From NCBI GenBank assembly GCA_937919825.1, contig CALFPA010000133.1, forward strand, positions 56,975 through 120,974: a stretch of 64,000 nucleotides of DNA, read 5' to 3'. The notes below the pieces were generated by a model that saw only the letters and a program-made list of their open reading frames with translations, searched no databases and was not told the origin of the DNA. The stretch is from an uncultured Spartobacteria bacterium (lineage in GTDB: Bacteria; Verrucomicrobiota; Verrucomicrobiia; Chthoniobacterales; Terrimicrobiaceae). The position numbers and the translations under genes were made by a program. Position 1 is the first letter of the stretch; every line of letters begins with the position of its first letter. Shown in pieces: positions 37,331 through 46,307 of the stretch.

Positions 37331-37854
37331 CGGGGGAGCCAGCCTGGTTGGCGCTTGGAGATTTGGTTTTTGGGCAATTCAGAAACCACGGCTCCATCTT
37401 TTCGGATGAAGAAGTTTTTTTTGCCTTGGGGAATTTTCGCGAAGGGGGACTCGGCGGGATCGGCGTCGCTCAGGTTGGCAATTTCCACTTCGGAAAACAG
37501 GGGGAGGTCGTCGGCTCCAAGGTAGCCGTTTTCTGTTAGCAGGTGGAGGTAGTCGGAGGTCGAGGTGGATCGGCAGTCAAACGGCCAGCCGAGTTGTGGT
37601 TTGTCGAATTGGAAACCATCGAGCGCCATCTCCTGCGAGGCGCGGTGGAGGGTTTGAAGGATGGCCACGGGACTCTTTTTGCCAACGCGCTCAGGTGGTG
37701 CCTCGCGAGGAAAAGACGGGGTGGGGGAGGGAATTGCGGGGGCGGGTTGTTTTTCTTCGCAAGCCGTGATGAAAGCGATGGCTGTGGCGAGCAGAGGCGT
37801 GCCCGCGATTTTCCATTTTCCAAGCATGGCAGTGAGTATCTTCAGGCCAGACAT
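37327..37854 (-). CDS. Predicted lipoprotein with pseudopilin-like C-terminus
   Basis: A 175-residue protein from ATG at 37854. Residues about 13-32 (IAGTPLLATAIAFITAC) form a lipoprotein signal; a start at 37827 would trim nine residues and also work. The C-terminal half (DGFQFDKPQLGWPFDCRSTS, then TSDYLHLLTENGYLGADDLP, then KNFFIRKDGAVV) resembles the C-terminal domain seen in many verrucomicrobial type II secretion-like pseudopilins, but the N-terminal prepilin helix is replaced by the lipoprotein signal. It overlaps the next lipoprotein gene by 4 bases. Confidence 0.65.
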   Translation of the reverse strand: MSGLKILTAMLGKWKIAGTPLLATAIAFITACEEKQPAPAIPSPTPSFPREAPPERVGKKSPVAILQTLHRASQEMALDGFQFDKPQLGWPFDCRSTSTSDYLHLLTENGYLGADDLPLFSEVEIANLSDADPAESPFAKIPQGKKNFFIRKDGAVVSELPKNQISKRQPGWLPR

Positions 37855-37877
37855 GGTGGCAAATCCAGGATGGGGTT

Positions 37878-38711
37878 TCAGCAGGCAGGCTCGAAATCCA
37901 AGCCAAAATCGATGGACGGTGCTGAGTGGGTGATGGCGCCGACAGAGATGAAATGGACTCCGGTTTCTGCGATGGCGCGGACGGTGGAGAGGGTCACGCC
38001 ACCGCTCGCCTCGAGTTGGATATGGGGCGGGCAAAGGCGCACGGCTTCTCGCAAATCGGCGAGGCTCATATTGTCTAGGAGAATAAAATCCACCCCGCGC
38101 AGGGCGTAGAAATTTTGGACCTGCTCGAGCGTATCGGCTTCGATCTCGAGTTTCGCCTCGGGATGAGCGGACCGTGCGCGGTCGATCATTTTTTGGAGCG
38201 AGTCGGAATCGAGGCCCGTGGCGAGATGGTTGTCCTTCACGAGAAACATGTCGTGGAGGCCCATGCGGTGGTTGCGGGCGCCGCCAGCCGCAGCGGCTTG
38301 TTTTTCCAGGAGGCGAAATCCGGGTGTGGTTTTTCGCGTATCAAGAATGCGGGTGCGGGTTCCCTGAATCTCATCAGCGAAGCGGCGAGCGAGCGTGGCC
38401 ACGCCGGAGAGGTGCTGGAGAAAATTCAAAGCCGTGCGCTCAGCGGTGAGGATTGAGGCGGCATTTCCAGAGACTTCGAGAACGCAGTTGTCGGCATCGA
38501 AAGAGTCGCCATTGTTTTTTTTAAGGATGACCGCGAGGCTGGAGTCCACGCGCTGAAAAACCTCCCCGGCGGTGTCGATACCGGCCAAGCAGCCGCTTTG
38601 ACGCGCGATGATTTTCGCGCGGGCGACCACTCCTGGTTTAGTGAAAAATTTGGCCGTGAGGTCGCCAGAACCGATGTCTTCCGCAAGCGCGAGATCGATG
38701 AGGTCGGGCAT
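37878..38711 (-). CDS. nadC: Nicotinate-nucleotide pyrophosphorylase (quinolinate PRTase)
   Basis: A 277-residue enzyme that turns quinolinate and PRPP into nicotinate mononucleotide for NAD synthesis. MPDLIDLALAEDIGSGDLTA, ERTALNFLQHLSGVATLARR, RILDTRKTTPGFRLLEKQA and GVDFILLDNMSLADLREAV are diagnostic. Length is normal. It follows the RNase D gene by 9 bases. nadA and nadB are not in the window. Confidence 0.95.
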   Translation of the reverse strand: MPDLIDLALAEDIGSGDLTAKFFTKPGVVARAKIIARQSGCLAGIDTAGEVFQRVDSSLAVILKKNNGDSFDADNCVLEVSGNAASILTAERTALNFLQHLSGVATLARRFADEIQGTRTRILDTRKTTPGFRLLEKQAAAAGGARNHRMGLHDMFLVKDNHLATGLDSDSLQKMIDRARSAHPEAKLEIEADTLEQVQNFYALRGVDFILLDNMSLADLREAVRLCPPHIQLEASGGVTLSTVRAIAETGVHFISVGAITHSAPSIDFGLDFEPAC

Positions 38712-38720
38712 TCCTTAGGG

Positions 38721-39773
38721 TCAGGCTGCAGGCAGCTCCAAAAGTCGGCGCTGCCAACTCATGAGGACATTCGAAGAGATATCCGCTGCGGCGGCTTCCA
38801 GAGCGGCTCTGGGGGCGATGATCGAAGGGTCCAGGCCAAGTTCTCCCGCCACCCGATCACGGATTTTCCTCAGCTGCTCACAGCGTTGAATCTGGTCCTG
38901 GGAAATGCGTTTGCGTCGGACTTTTTCGAAGATTGGCCATTCGGATTCCGGAATCTGAAGCGAAAGGGCGACGACGACCTCGAAGCTTTTGCGTCGGCGT
39001 CCATTCATTCGGGGAGCGGAAAAATTGCCGCCGTCAGCAATTTCTTGGGCAGCGCGGAGCATGTCTGCGTTGCCAATGACATGAAATGGCGGGCGGTCCC
39101 AGGAGCGGGCCTCGGAGTCGCGCCAGAACCACAGCACGCGAAGGATGGCTTGAGCGCGTGGAGAGAGGGCAGACGAGCCGCTGATGCGCCAGACGGTGTT
39201 GTCATCGCGTTCCTTGACCTCGCGTGCCGCAGCGATCATTCGGTCACGTGATTCGGTGAACCATTCCCAGCGTCCGAGGCGATGGAGGTCCGCCTCGAGG
39301 TGGTCGGAAATTTCAAAAAGGTAGCGCGTGTCGTTGTGCGCGTATTCGATCATTTCCGGTGGAAGTGGGCGGATGGCCCAGTTGGCTTTCTGCGAGGCTT
39401 TGGAAAGCTCGACGCCGAAAAATTCCTTCACGAGCGCTGCGAGGCCGAGCCCGGCTTTTCCTACGAGTCGGGCGGCGATCATTGTGTCGAAAAGATCCGT
39501 AGGTTCGAAATTCCCGATGCGGCGCAGGAGTCTCAAATCGTAGTCCGCGCCGTGAAAAACAAGACGGCGAGAGCAGACCACATCAAAGAGGGATTGGAGG
39601 TCGAGATCGGCGAGTGGATCGACGAGCCAATGGCCCTTGCTGCTGCTGAGCTGGATCAGGCAGACCTTTTCAAAATAGCAATGGAGGCTGTCTGCCTCGG
39701 TGTCGATGGCGATGCGCTGCTGACTGTGGAATTCTTCGACAAGATCCTCGAGCGCCTTCTGGTCAGTGATCAA
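38721..39773 (-). CDS. RNase D-like DEDDy 3'-5' exoribonuclease with HRDC domain, TTG start
   Basis: A 350-residue RNase D. The DEDDy motifs are IDTEAD (about 23-28), FHGADYDLRLL and YAHNDTRYL. A C-terminal HRDC-like domain follows (LSPRAQAILRVLWFWRDSEA). The start appears to be a TTG at 39773 whose last bases overlap the nuoC stop (TTGA). This is likely translational coupling, since the first family residues follow immediately and no ATG is close. tRNA 3' maturation is the family role. Confidence 0.88.
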   Translation of the reverse strand: MITDQKALEDLVEEFHSQQRIAIDTEADSLHCYFEKVCLIQLSSSKGHWLVDPLADLDLQSLFDVVCSRRLVFHGADYDLRLLRRIGNFEPTDLFDTMIAARLVGKAGLGLAALVKEFFGVELSKASQKANWAIRPLPPEMIEYAHNDTRYLFEISDHLEADLHRLGRWEWFTESRDRMIAAAREVKERDDNTVWRISGSSALSPRAQAILRVLWFWRDSEARSWDRPPFHVIGNADMLRAAQEIADGGNFSAPRMNGRRRKSFEVVVALSLQIPESEWPIFEKVRRKRISQDQIQRCEQLRKIRDRVAGELGLDPSIIAPRAALEAAAADISSNVLMSWQRRLLELPAA

Positions 39774-40378
39774 GGCTCGGCGAGGAATTTCTCGGGCGAA
39801 GGGATCTCGCCAGCATGGCGCGCACGGGGTTCACGGACTTGGGTGGTGCCATCGGTTGGGATTGTGACAAATGGCCCGCCGGCCAGCGGGGCGGGCTCGC
39901 TGAATGCCACTCCGGGCAGGTCGGTGGTTTTCCCTTCGAGCGGAAAATCCTTTCTCAGCGGATGGTAGGGATAGCCTTCCCACATGAGAATTCGGCGGAG
40001 GTCGGGATGGTCAATGAATCGGATCCCCATCAGGTCGTAAACCTCGCGTTCGTGCCAATCGGCCGTGGGCCAAATATCCGACACGGTCGGGGCCGTATTG
40101 TCATCCTCGCTGACCTCGGTCTTGAGGCGGAGGTGGAATTCATTGCGGAGCGAATAAAGCTCGTAAACCATCTCGTAGCGCGGTTCCTGGCCGAAATGGT
40201 CGACACTCGAGATATCGACGAGGTAATCAAATCCCATGCGATCGCGGGCGTGGAGGCAGATGTCGCGAAGGGAGGATTTGGCAATGCGGAGAGTGGTCTC
40301 GCCGCGGAATTGGGTTTCCTCGTGGATCGAGTCTGGAAAAGCCTCGCGGAGCTTTTTAACGGCGTCTTCGCAGGTCAT
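39770..40378 (-). CDS. nuoC: NADH-quinone oxidoreductase subunit C
   Basis: A 202-residue 30 kDa-type complex I subunit of the peripheral arm. [18 protein letters not shown] opens it, and the signature [20 protein letters not shown], then [20 protein letters not shown], closes the conserved part. The ATG at 40378 overlaps the nuoB stop by 4 bases; the longer frame to 40816 is antisense-like arginine-rich sequence. nuoD does not follow: an RNase D gene does, so only two complex I genes are here. Confidence 0.94.
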   Translation of the reverse strand: MTCEDAVKKLREAFPDSIHEETQFRGETTLRIAKSSLRDICLHARDRMGFDYLVDISSVDHFGQEPRYEMVYELYSLRNEFHLRLKTEVSEDDNTAPTVSDIWPTADWHEREVYDLMGIRFIDHPDLRRILMWEGYPYHPLRKDFPLEGKTTDLPGVAFSEPAPLAGGPFVTIPTDGTTQVREPRARHAGEIPSPEKFLAEP

Positions 40379-40899
40379 AGGTTTTCGAGAAGTTCTTTTT
40401 TCTGCTCGGTCACAGAGTGCTCTTTCATGATTTTCGCCTGGAGTTTCATGAGGCCGTCGAGAAGCGCCTCGGGACGCGGAGGGCAGCCGGAAACATAGAC
40501 ATCCACAGGGATCAAATGGTCGATGCCTTGAAGGACGGCGTAGCTCCGATACATGCCGCCGGATGAGGCGCAGGCTCCCATGGCGATGCACCATTTCGGC
40601 TCGGGCATTTGATCCCAGATGCGCTTCACGGCGAGCGCCATTTTGTAGGTGACTGTGCCGGCCACGATCATGACATCGGCTTGGCGCGGCGAGAACCGCA
40701 TGACCTCGGCGCCAAATCGCGAGATATCGAAACGCGAGGACGAGGCGGCCATGAGTTCGATGGCGCAACAAGCGAGGCCCATCGGCATCGGCCAAAGGGA
40801 ATGGCTGCGCATCCAATTTATAGCGGCATCGAGTTGGGTGAAGATGACATTGCCCTCGATCTTTCCGTCGTAAGCCACGGGGCTGAGTGTTGTGGACAT
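40375..40899 (-). CDS. nuoB: NADH-quinone oxidoreductase subunit B
   Basis: A 174-residue subunit carrying the N2 [4Fe-4S] cluster. Cysteines are in [24 protein letters not shown] and [13 protein letters not shown]. The ATG at 40899 ([13 protein letters not shown]) is used. It begins the minus-strand run, with the mraZ gene divergent 216 bases away. The usual nuoA upstream is absent here, so the remaining nuo genes must be elsewhere. Confidence 0.95.
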   Translation of the reverse strand: MSTTLSPVAYDGKIEGNVIFTQLDAAINWMRSHSLWPMPMGLACCAIELMAASSSRFDISRFGAEVMRFSPRQADVMIVAGTVTYKMALAVKRIWDQMPEPKWCIAMGACASSGGMYRSYAVLQGIDHLIPVDVYVSGCPPRPEALLDGLMKLQAKIMKEHSVTEQKKELLENL

Positions 40900-41021
40900 G
40901 CGGGACACCCTATTTTCCTGCTTCCGCGCGGCAAGCCGAAATTTCCGCATCGCTTAATTTGAGCCTCGGGGGCGGCTCGATTTTTCATCGTTGGCATCGT
41001 CGTAGAGGTGCCTGATGCGGC

Positions 41022-41041
41022 AAATTTTTTTTAAAAAATTT
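41022..41041. promoter_or_regulatory. AT-rich palindromic tract upstream of mraZ
   Basis: AAATTTTTTTTAAAAAATTT is a nearly pure A/T, nearly self-complementary tract in an otherwise GC-rich window, about 75-95 bases before the mraZ ATG and about 120 bases before nuoB. It could be an UP element for one or both divergent promoters, or a terminator-like hairpin. No exact -10 box was assigned. Confidence 0.4.
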
Positions 41042-41052
41042 CATTGCTTCCG

Positions 41053-41087
41053 TGGAGATTGGTGGGTAATTGTGGGGGGCAGTGGTG
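41053..41087 (+). promoter_or_regulatory. MraZ operator: four TGGNN direct repeats with 10-base period
   Basis: TGGAG (41053), TGGGT (41063), TGGGG (41073) and TGGTG (41083) repeat every 10 bases, i.e. 5-base boxes with 5-base spacers, just before mraZ. MraZ of E. coli and other bacteria binds three or more TGGGN boxes with 5-base spacing upstream of its own operon, so autoregulation of the whole dcw cluster is expected. The two outer boxes deviate at one G. Fit to the known operator is clear by eye. Confidence 0.78.
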
Positions 41088-41115
41088 AATATTGTTTAAT
41101 CATCCCAAGAAACCC

Positions 41116-41568
41116 ATGCCAACCGAACCTCAAGATGTGCCCTTCTACTCTGGCACTTACGAGCGAGCGATCGATGCGAAGCATCGTGCGGCTGTTCCAT
41201 CGGCTTGGATCAAGGGATCGGGGTCGGATTTTTATGTGATTCCGCATCCGCAGGATGGCTACCTGATGGTGATGCCGCCGGAGGAATTCCACTCCACGGA
41301 GCAGCGGATCATGGCTTCTGGCGCGACCGCGCAGGAGAAGCGCCAGGCGATTCGGCGCTTTTTCAGCGAGGCGCACAAAGTCACCACCGACAAGCAGGGG
41401 CGAATTCTCGTTCCCGAAACCCACGCGGCTGCTGCGGACCTCAAGGCGGAAGTCGTAATCGTCGGGGCGGGACGGCGTTTTGAAATTTGGTCGAAGGAGC
41501 GCCACGAATCGGATGTCAGCGCAAATACCGGCATCTACCAACGCGTGGCTGTGGAGATCGGCCTGTAA
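41116..41568 (+). CDS. mraZ: Transcriptional regulator MraZ
   Basis: A 150-residue AbrB-fold DNA-binding protein made of two SpoVT/AbrB-like halves (FYSGTYERAIDAKHRAAVPS, and HKVTTDKQGRILVPETH). It represses the division and cell-wall cluster in other bacteria. ATG at 41116 is preferred to a TTG at 41092. It heads the plus-strand run to ftsZ, and its predicted operator lies just upstream. rsmH follows after 132 bases. Confidence 0.93.
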   Translation: MPTEPQDVPFYSGTYERAIDAKHRAAVPSAWIKGSGSDFYVIPHPQDGYLMVMPPEEFHSTEQRIMASGATAQEKRQAIRRFFSEAHKVTTDKQGRILVPETHAAAADLKAEVVIVGAGRRFEIWSKERHESDVSANTGIYQRVAVEIGL

Positions 41569-41700
41569 AAATTTATGAAAATCGGACCATCAACCATGAA
41601 AACCAGGGAGGGCTGAAAATCTCGACGCCATATGCCGTGATGCGTGGCCCGGAAAAGCGGGTCGGCGGCGAGGAGGCGGGATTCCGGGGCTGGAAAAAAC

Positions 41701-42678
41701 ATGAAGAACCTCGATTACGACCAATTTTTAGGAATCAGCGTGGAACATCTCGATAAAGTCTCCGTTTACCATGTGCCGGTGCTGGGCCAGCAAGTGATGG
41801 GCTTTTTGCAACCCGGGCCGGGAGGATTGTTTCTCGACGGAACCGCCGGTGGGGGAGGGCACACGCGCATGATGCTCGAAGCGGGAGCGGAGGTTGTCGC
41901 GCTGGACCAAGACCCCGAGGCGCTGGCGGAGTGCCGGCGGCAGTTGGGGGATTTTGGGGGCCGAGTGCGTTTGGTCGAAACGAATTTCCAGAATGCCGAT
42001 GCCGCGCTGGAGGGGATCGGTGAAGCGCGTCTATTCCATGGAGCGATGCTGGATCTGGGAGTTTCCTCCCGTCACCTGGATGCCGCTGAACGCGGATTTT
42101 CGTTCCAGCAGGAAGGCCCTCTGGACATGCGAATGGGGCCCGGAATTCCTCAAAAAGCCGCCGAGGTGGTTAATGGAATGGAGGCCTCCGAGTTGGCCGA
42201 AATCTTTTTTCAATATGGCGAAGAACCACGGGGAAAGCAGGTTGCCGCGCACTTGGTGAGGGTTCGCAAGACCCGTCCATTTGAAACCACGCTGCAACTC
42301 GCCGATGCGGTCTGCGAAATCATCCCGCGCCGCGGTCCGCGTCATCCAGCCACGCGGGTTTTTCAAGCTCTGCGCATGCATGTGAACGATGAACTTGGAG
42401 CCCTCCGCCGGGCGCTCAACGAGATTCCCACGAGCCTCGCGCCCGGTGCCCGATTTGCTGTGATCACATTTCATTCGCTCGAGGACCGGATCGTGAAGGT
42501 CTTTTTCCGCGAGCACAGCCGCGAGTGGATCGACCGCCCGGAGTGGCCCGAGCCCCGCCGAAATCCCGACCGTCTTTTCCGACTTTTGACCCCGCATCCC
42601 GTAACGGCGACCGCGAGGGAAACGCAGCTAAACCCAAGAGCCCGCAGCGCCAAACTGCGAGTTGTGGAAAAACTCTAA
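41701..42678 (+). CDS. rsmH: 16S rRNA (cytosine1402-N4)-methyltransferase
   Basis: A 325-residue SAM-dependent enzyme (MraW) that methylates C1402 in the ribosomal P site. HVPVLGQQVMGFL, the SAM site FLDGTAGGGGHTRMMLEAGA, LDLGVSSRHLDAAERGFSF and a C-terminal FAVITFHSLEDRIVK are diagnostic. The start at 41701 is chosen over an earlier in-frame one at 41644 by family length. ftsL begins 11 bases downstream. Confidence 0.95.
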   Translation: MKNLDYDQFLGISVEHLDKVSVYHVPVLGQQVMGFLQPGPGGLFLDGTAGGGGHTRMMLEAGAEVVALDQDPEALAECRRQLGDFGGRVRLVETNFQNADAALEGIGEARLFHGAMLDLGVSSRHLDAAERGFSFQQEGPLDMRMGPGIPQKAAEVVNGMEASELAEIFFQYGEEPRGKQVAAHLVRVRKTRPFETTLQLADAVCEIIPRRGPRHPATRVFQALRMHVNDELGALRRALNEIPTSLAPGARFAVITFHSLEDRIVKVFFREHSREWIDRPEWPEPRRNPDRLFRLLTPHPVTATARETQLNPRARSAKLRVVEKL

Positions 42679-42689
42679 TCTATCCTCCT

Positions 42690-43070
42690 ATGAACCCAGC
42701 CCTTCAACCCGCTAACCCGCAGACCTCGAATCCCATTCAGGCTGCGAACCTCGTGAAATTCGTTGCACTGGCCATTCTGCTCGGTGCTATCGGGCTTGCT
42801 TATGTTTTTGTAAAAAATCAGCAATTCGTCCTCGCGGAGCAAATCCGCAAGACCGAGCGCCAAATCCGCGATGTGCAATCGCGAAACGAGGTCTTGGTCG
42901 CCAAGGTGACCGAACTTTCCTCGCGCCCGATGTTACAAAAACGAGTCTCTGAGAAATTCATCGCCGTCGTGGCGATCACCGGCGACAAGATCGCCCGCCT
43001 CACTCCGCCGGCCACGGCCGTTGCCGATGGCGTCATGCGCACAGCCTTCAACTCGGAATCCGCTCAATGA
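42690..43070 (+). CDS. ftsL: FtsL-like cell division protein
   Basis: A 126-residue bitopic protein: about 25 cytoplasmic residues, one helix (LVKFVALAILLGAIGLAYVF) and a periplasmic coiled coil (LAEQIRKTERQIRDVQSRNE). FtsL joins FtsB and FtsQ to activate septal synthesis. Sequence is poorly conserved, so the call rests on topology, size and place between rsmH and ftsI. The stop overlaps the ftsI ATG by 4 bases. Confidence 0.8.
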   Translation: MNPALQPANPQTSNPIQAANLVKFVALAILLGAIGLAYVFVKNQQFVLAEQIRKTERQIRDVQSRNEVLVAKVTELSSRPMLQKRVSEKFIAVVAITGDKIARLTPPATAVADGVMRTAFNSESAQ

Positions 43071-44830
43071 GAAAAGCGGAGAAGATGCGAATTGTCATCG
43101 CCTGCATTGCGGGCGCTCTGCTCTTCACCATCGTCTCCGCTCGACTCGTCCACCTGCATGTCTCCAAGCACGCGGAATACTCCCGCATCGCAGCTGAGAA
43201 AAACACCTTCCGTCAGGTCATTCCCGCCAAGCGCGGCCTGATCCTCGACCGCAACGGTGACAAACTTGCGGTTAATTTACCCGTTCACACCGTTTTCGCC
43301 GACGCATCCCACATCAAAGACGCTGAGGCCTTATCCGAACTCATCGCGCGTTATCTTGGTCTCAAACAATCCGAGGTTTCTCAAAAAATAGGAACCGGAG
43401 GAAAATACCTTGTCCTGAAGCGCAAGGTTCCCGACGAAACGGTTCTGAAGATGCAGGCTGAAATGAGCAAGCGCAACCTGCGCGGAGTTTACACCAAGAT
43501 AGATTCCATTCGTGCCTATCCGAACAATTCCATGTTGGGCCATGTGCTCGGATATCTTAACCACGAGCGAAAAGGTGTGCAGGGAATCGAGCGGACGATG
43601 GAAAAACACCTCGCCGGCGAGGACGGATTTCGTTACACCGAGCGCGACCGCAGAGGCCGCGAGATCGTTCTCTATCGAGGCCAAGAGCAAGAGGCAAAGC
43701 ACGGCAAAAATATCCGCCTCACGATCGACATGGGCCTTCAGGCGATTCTTGAGGAGGAAATCGACGCCACCTACCGCGACCTGAAGCCACACACTGTCAA
43801 TGCGATCATGGTGGATCCGAAAACCGGCGAAATTCTCGCCATGGCAAGCCGCCCATGCTTTGACCCGAACAAGCCCGGGAGTTCGGATCCCGAGACGATG
43901 AAAAACCGATCGATCATCGACATGGTCGAGCCTGGATCGACCTTTAAAATCGTCGTCGCTGCAGGAGCTCTGAATGAAGGCAAGGTGGATGAAAAATCCT
44001 CCATCTTTTGTGAGAACGGCCGCTTTTTCTACGCTGGGCGAACCCTCAAAGACCTCCACGGCCACGGCCATATGAATGTTCACGATATTCTGGTGAAATC
44101 CTCGAACATCGGATGCGCAAAAATGGCCTTGATGATGGGCGGCGAAAAATTTCACGAGTATGTCCGCCGCTTTGGTTTCGGTGAGCGGCTTGGCATCGAC
44201 CTTCCCGGTGAAATCCCAGGACTTGTCCACCCGCCATCGCGTTGGGACAAACTCACCATCACCCGGATGCCGATGGGGCATTCGGTTGCAGTAACCCCAC
44301 TCCAAATCACCATGGGAATGTCCGTCATTGCAAATGGTGGCGACCTCATGGCTCCGCAGATCGTGAAGTCGGTCGAAAGCCAAGACGGAGCGGTCGAGCG
44401 TCAACAACCGAAAGTTGTCCGCGAGGTGATTCCTGAAAAAACCGCTCATTTCATCAGCAACGCGCTCTCGGGAGTGACTCAAACGGGAGGCACCGCGACC
44501 TTCGCGCGAGTGAATGGTTTCAATGTCGCTGGAAAAACCGGAACAGCACAAAAAGTCAGTGAAAAAGGCGGCTACGCACCGGGCAAATATGTTGTTTCTT
44601 TTGTCGGTTACATGCCGGCCGAGGATCCTCGATTTGTCTGTTTGGTGATGGTCGATGACGCCCAAATTTCCTCGGGTTTGAATTATGGTGGGCTTGTTGC
44701 CGCACCGATCTTCTCGCGAATCGCCGAACGCTCGGCCCGCCATCTCGACCTCGTGCCGACTCAACCGGCCATCGCCCTGCAACCCGATCCGATCACGGCA
44801 TTGTTTGATGCCGAGGAGGCGACTCGCTGA
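43067..44830 (+). CDS. ftsI: Septal peptidoglycan transpeptidase (class B PBP, FtsI)
   Basis: A 587-residue penicillin-binding protein with one N-terminal membrane helix (about 8-26), a dimerisation/pedestal domain (IPAKRGLILDRNGDKLAVNL) and a transpeptidase domain. The active-site serine is in GSTFK (about 289-293), SSN follows near 344 and KTGTA near 491. It cross-links septal peptidoglycan with FtsW. There is no C-terminal PASTA repeat. The ATG overlaps ftsL by 4 bases and murE starts 4 bases after its stop. Confidence 0.93.
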   Translation: MRKAEKMRIVIACIAGALLFTIVSARLVHLHVSKHAEYSRIAAEKNTFRQVIPAKRGLILDRNGDKLAVNLPVHTVFADASHIKDAEALSELIARYLGLKQSEVSQKIGTGGKYLVLKRKVPDETVLKMQAEMSKRNLRGVYTKIDSIRAYPNNSMLGHVLGYLNHERKGVQGIERTMEKHLAGEDGFRYTERDRRGREIVLYRGQEQEAKHGKNIRLTIDMGLQAILEEEIDATYRDLKPHTVNAIMVDPKTGEILAMASRPCFDPNKPGSSDPETMKNRSIIDMVEPGSTFKIVVAAGALNEGKVDEKSSIFCENGRFFYAGRTLKDLHGHGHMNVHDILVKSSNIGCAKMALMMGGEKFHEYVRRFGFGERLGIDLPGEIPGLVHPPSRWDKLTITRMPMGHSVAVTPLQITMGMSVIANGGDLMAPQIVKSVESQDGAVERQQPKVVREVIPEKTAHFISNALSGVTQTGGTATFARVNGFNVAGKTGTAQKVSEKGGYAPGKYVVSFVGYMPAEDPRFVCLVMVDDAQISSGLNYGGLVAAPIFSRIAERSARHLDLVPTQPAIALQPDPITALFDAEEATR

Positions 44831-44834
44831 TCCC

Positions 44835-46307
44835 ATGAATCTTCGCACCCTTCTCCAAGCCTCAGGAATAGCTCCCGGCTTGGCCGACCCAGATATTTCC
44901 TCGCTCTGCCACGATTCCCGCCTCGCGAAGCCAGGGTGTCTTTTCTTTGCACTTCCCGGCGCCAAATCCAACGGCAATCAATTCATCGAGCAGGCAGTGG
45001 AACGCGGCGCCGTCGCCGTGGTGGCGGAACATTCAGTGTCTGGAAAGGACTATCCCCTCGTCCTTGTCGACAATGCCCGCGCCGCAATGGCTGATATTTC
45101 AGCGGAATTTTTCGGTCACCCCGACCGAGATCTCAAATGCGTGGGAGTCACTGGAACGAATGGCAAAACCACGACCGCGTATCTCGTCAAACACATCTTC
45201 GACTCGGTCGGATTCCATTCCGGGCTGATTGGAACAGTCAAATACATCGTGGCTGGCGAAGAGCGCCCCGCGACCCACACCACGCCGGAGTCGATCGAAC
45301 TCCAGCAAATGCTCGCCGAAATCCGCGATACGGGGGGGCGCTCGGTGGCCATTGAGGTTTCGAGCCATGCGCTCGTTCAGAACCGCGTTCGAGGAATGGA
45401 ATTTGACGCAGCCATTTTCACCAACCTCACGCAGGACCACCTCGACTATCACGAGACGATGGATTCCTACTTCGAGGCAAAGGCCCTTCTTTTCCAGGCC
45501 CTCGCGGTTCAGAAAGGCAAAAAAGGCCGTGCCGTGGTGAATTCCGATGATCGCTTTGGTCAACGCCTGATCGATCGGATTTCGAAGAAAATCAAGACCG
45601 TTACCTTTGGCCAGAATGTCCACGCGGAATTTCGCGCCAGCAACATTCGTCAGGATTTGTATGGCACACGCTTCGCTCTCGAAGCGCGTGGGAAGAGTTA
45701 CCTCGTCCGGTCGCCGCTCATTGGGCTTTTCAATGTCTATAATGTGCTTGCCGCCCTCGCGGCTTCGATGACTTGCGGCGTGGAACTTCGTCGCGCGATC
45801 GACGCCATCGCGGACGCTCCGCAAGTCCCCGGGCGCCTTGAGCGCGTTCCGTCCCGTCGAAATTTCCAGGTCTTTGTCGATTACGCCCACACAGACGACG
45901 CCCTGCGAAATGTGCTGCAAACCCTCCGCGAGGCAAGTCCGGCGCGTCTCATCACGGTCTTTGGTTGCGGGGGAGATCGCGATCGTGCGAAGCGCCCGCT
46001 CATGGCCTTTGCAGGAGAATCCTTGGCCGATCTCGCGATCCTCACCTCGGACAATCCGCGGAGTGAAAATCCGGAAGATATTTTGAGGGAAATGGAAAAA
46101 GGCCTCTCGCACAGCAATCACGAGAAAATCGTGGATCGTGAACAAGCGATTCGCCGCGCCATCGATTTGGCGGGTCCAGGCGATATTGTTTTGATCGCCG
46201 GCAAGGGACACGAAAAGACCCAGGAATTCGCCGACCGCAAAGTTCCCTTTGATGATGTCGCTGTCGCCGCCCGTTCGATTTCCGACAAGACGGGAGGAGA
46301 TTTCTAA
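44835..46307 (+). CDS. murE: UDP-MurNAc-Ala-Glu:meso-diaminopimelate ligase
   Basis: A 490-residue Mur ligase adding the third peptide residue. It has the P-loop GVTGTNGKTTTAYLV, HTTPESIELQQML, EVSSHALVQNRV and, near residue 405, the specificity loop TSDNPRSENPEDIL. DNPR in that loop is the known mark for meso-diaminopimelate rather than lysine. The ATG at 44835 is chosen; an upstream extension overlaps ftsI. The stop and the murF start share a base. Confidence 0.95.
   Translation: MNLRTLLQASGIAPGLADPDISSLCHDSRLAKPGCLFFALPGAKSNGNQFIEQAVERGAVAVVAEHSVSGKDYPLVLVDNARAAMADISAEFFGHPDRDLKCVGVTGTNGKTTTAYLVKHIFDSVGFHSGLIGTVKYIVAGEERPATHTTPESIELQQMLAEIRDTGGRSVAIEVSSHALVQNRVRGMEFDAAIFTNLTQDHLDYHETMDSYFEAKALLFQALAVQKGKKGRAVVNSDDRFGQRLIDRISKKIKTVTFGQNVHAEFRASNIRQDLYGTRFALEARGKSYLVRSPLIGLFNVYNVLAALAASMTCGVELRRAIDAIADAPQVPGRLERVPSRRNFQVFVDYAHTDDALRNVLQTLREASPARLITVFGCGGDRDRAKRPLMAFAGESLADLAILTSDNPRSENPEDILREMEKGLSHSNHEKIVDREQAIRRAIDLAGPGDIVLIAGKGHEKTQEFADRKVPFDDVAVAARSISDKTGGDF

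Noticed and set aside
43331..44977. 548-codon minus-strand open frame opposite ftsI
   Set aside because: Antisense of a gene with all three transpeptidase motifs; no recognisable domain and no ribosome-binding site.
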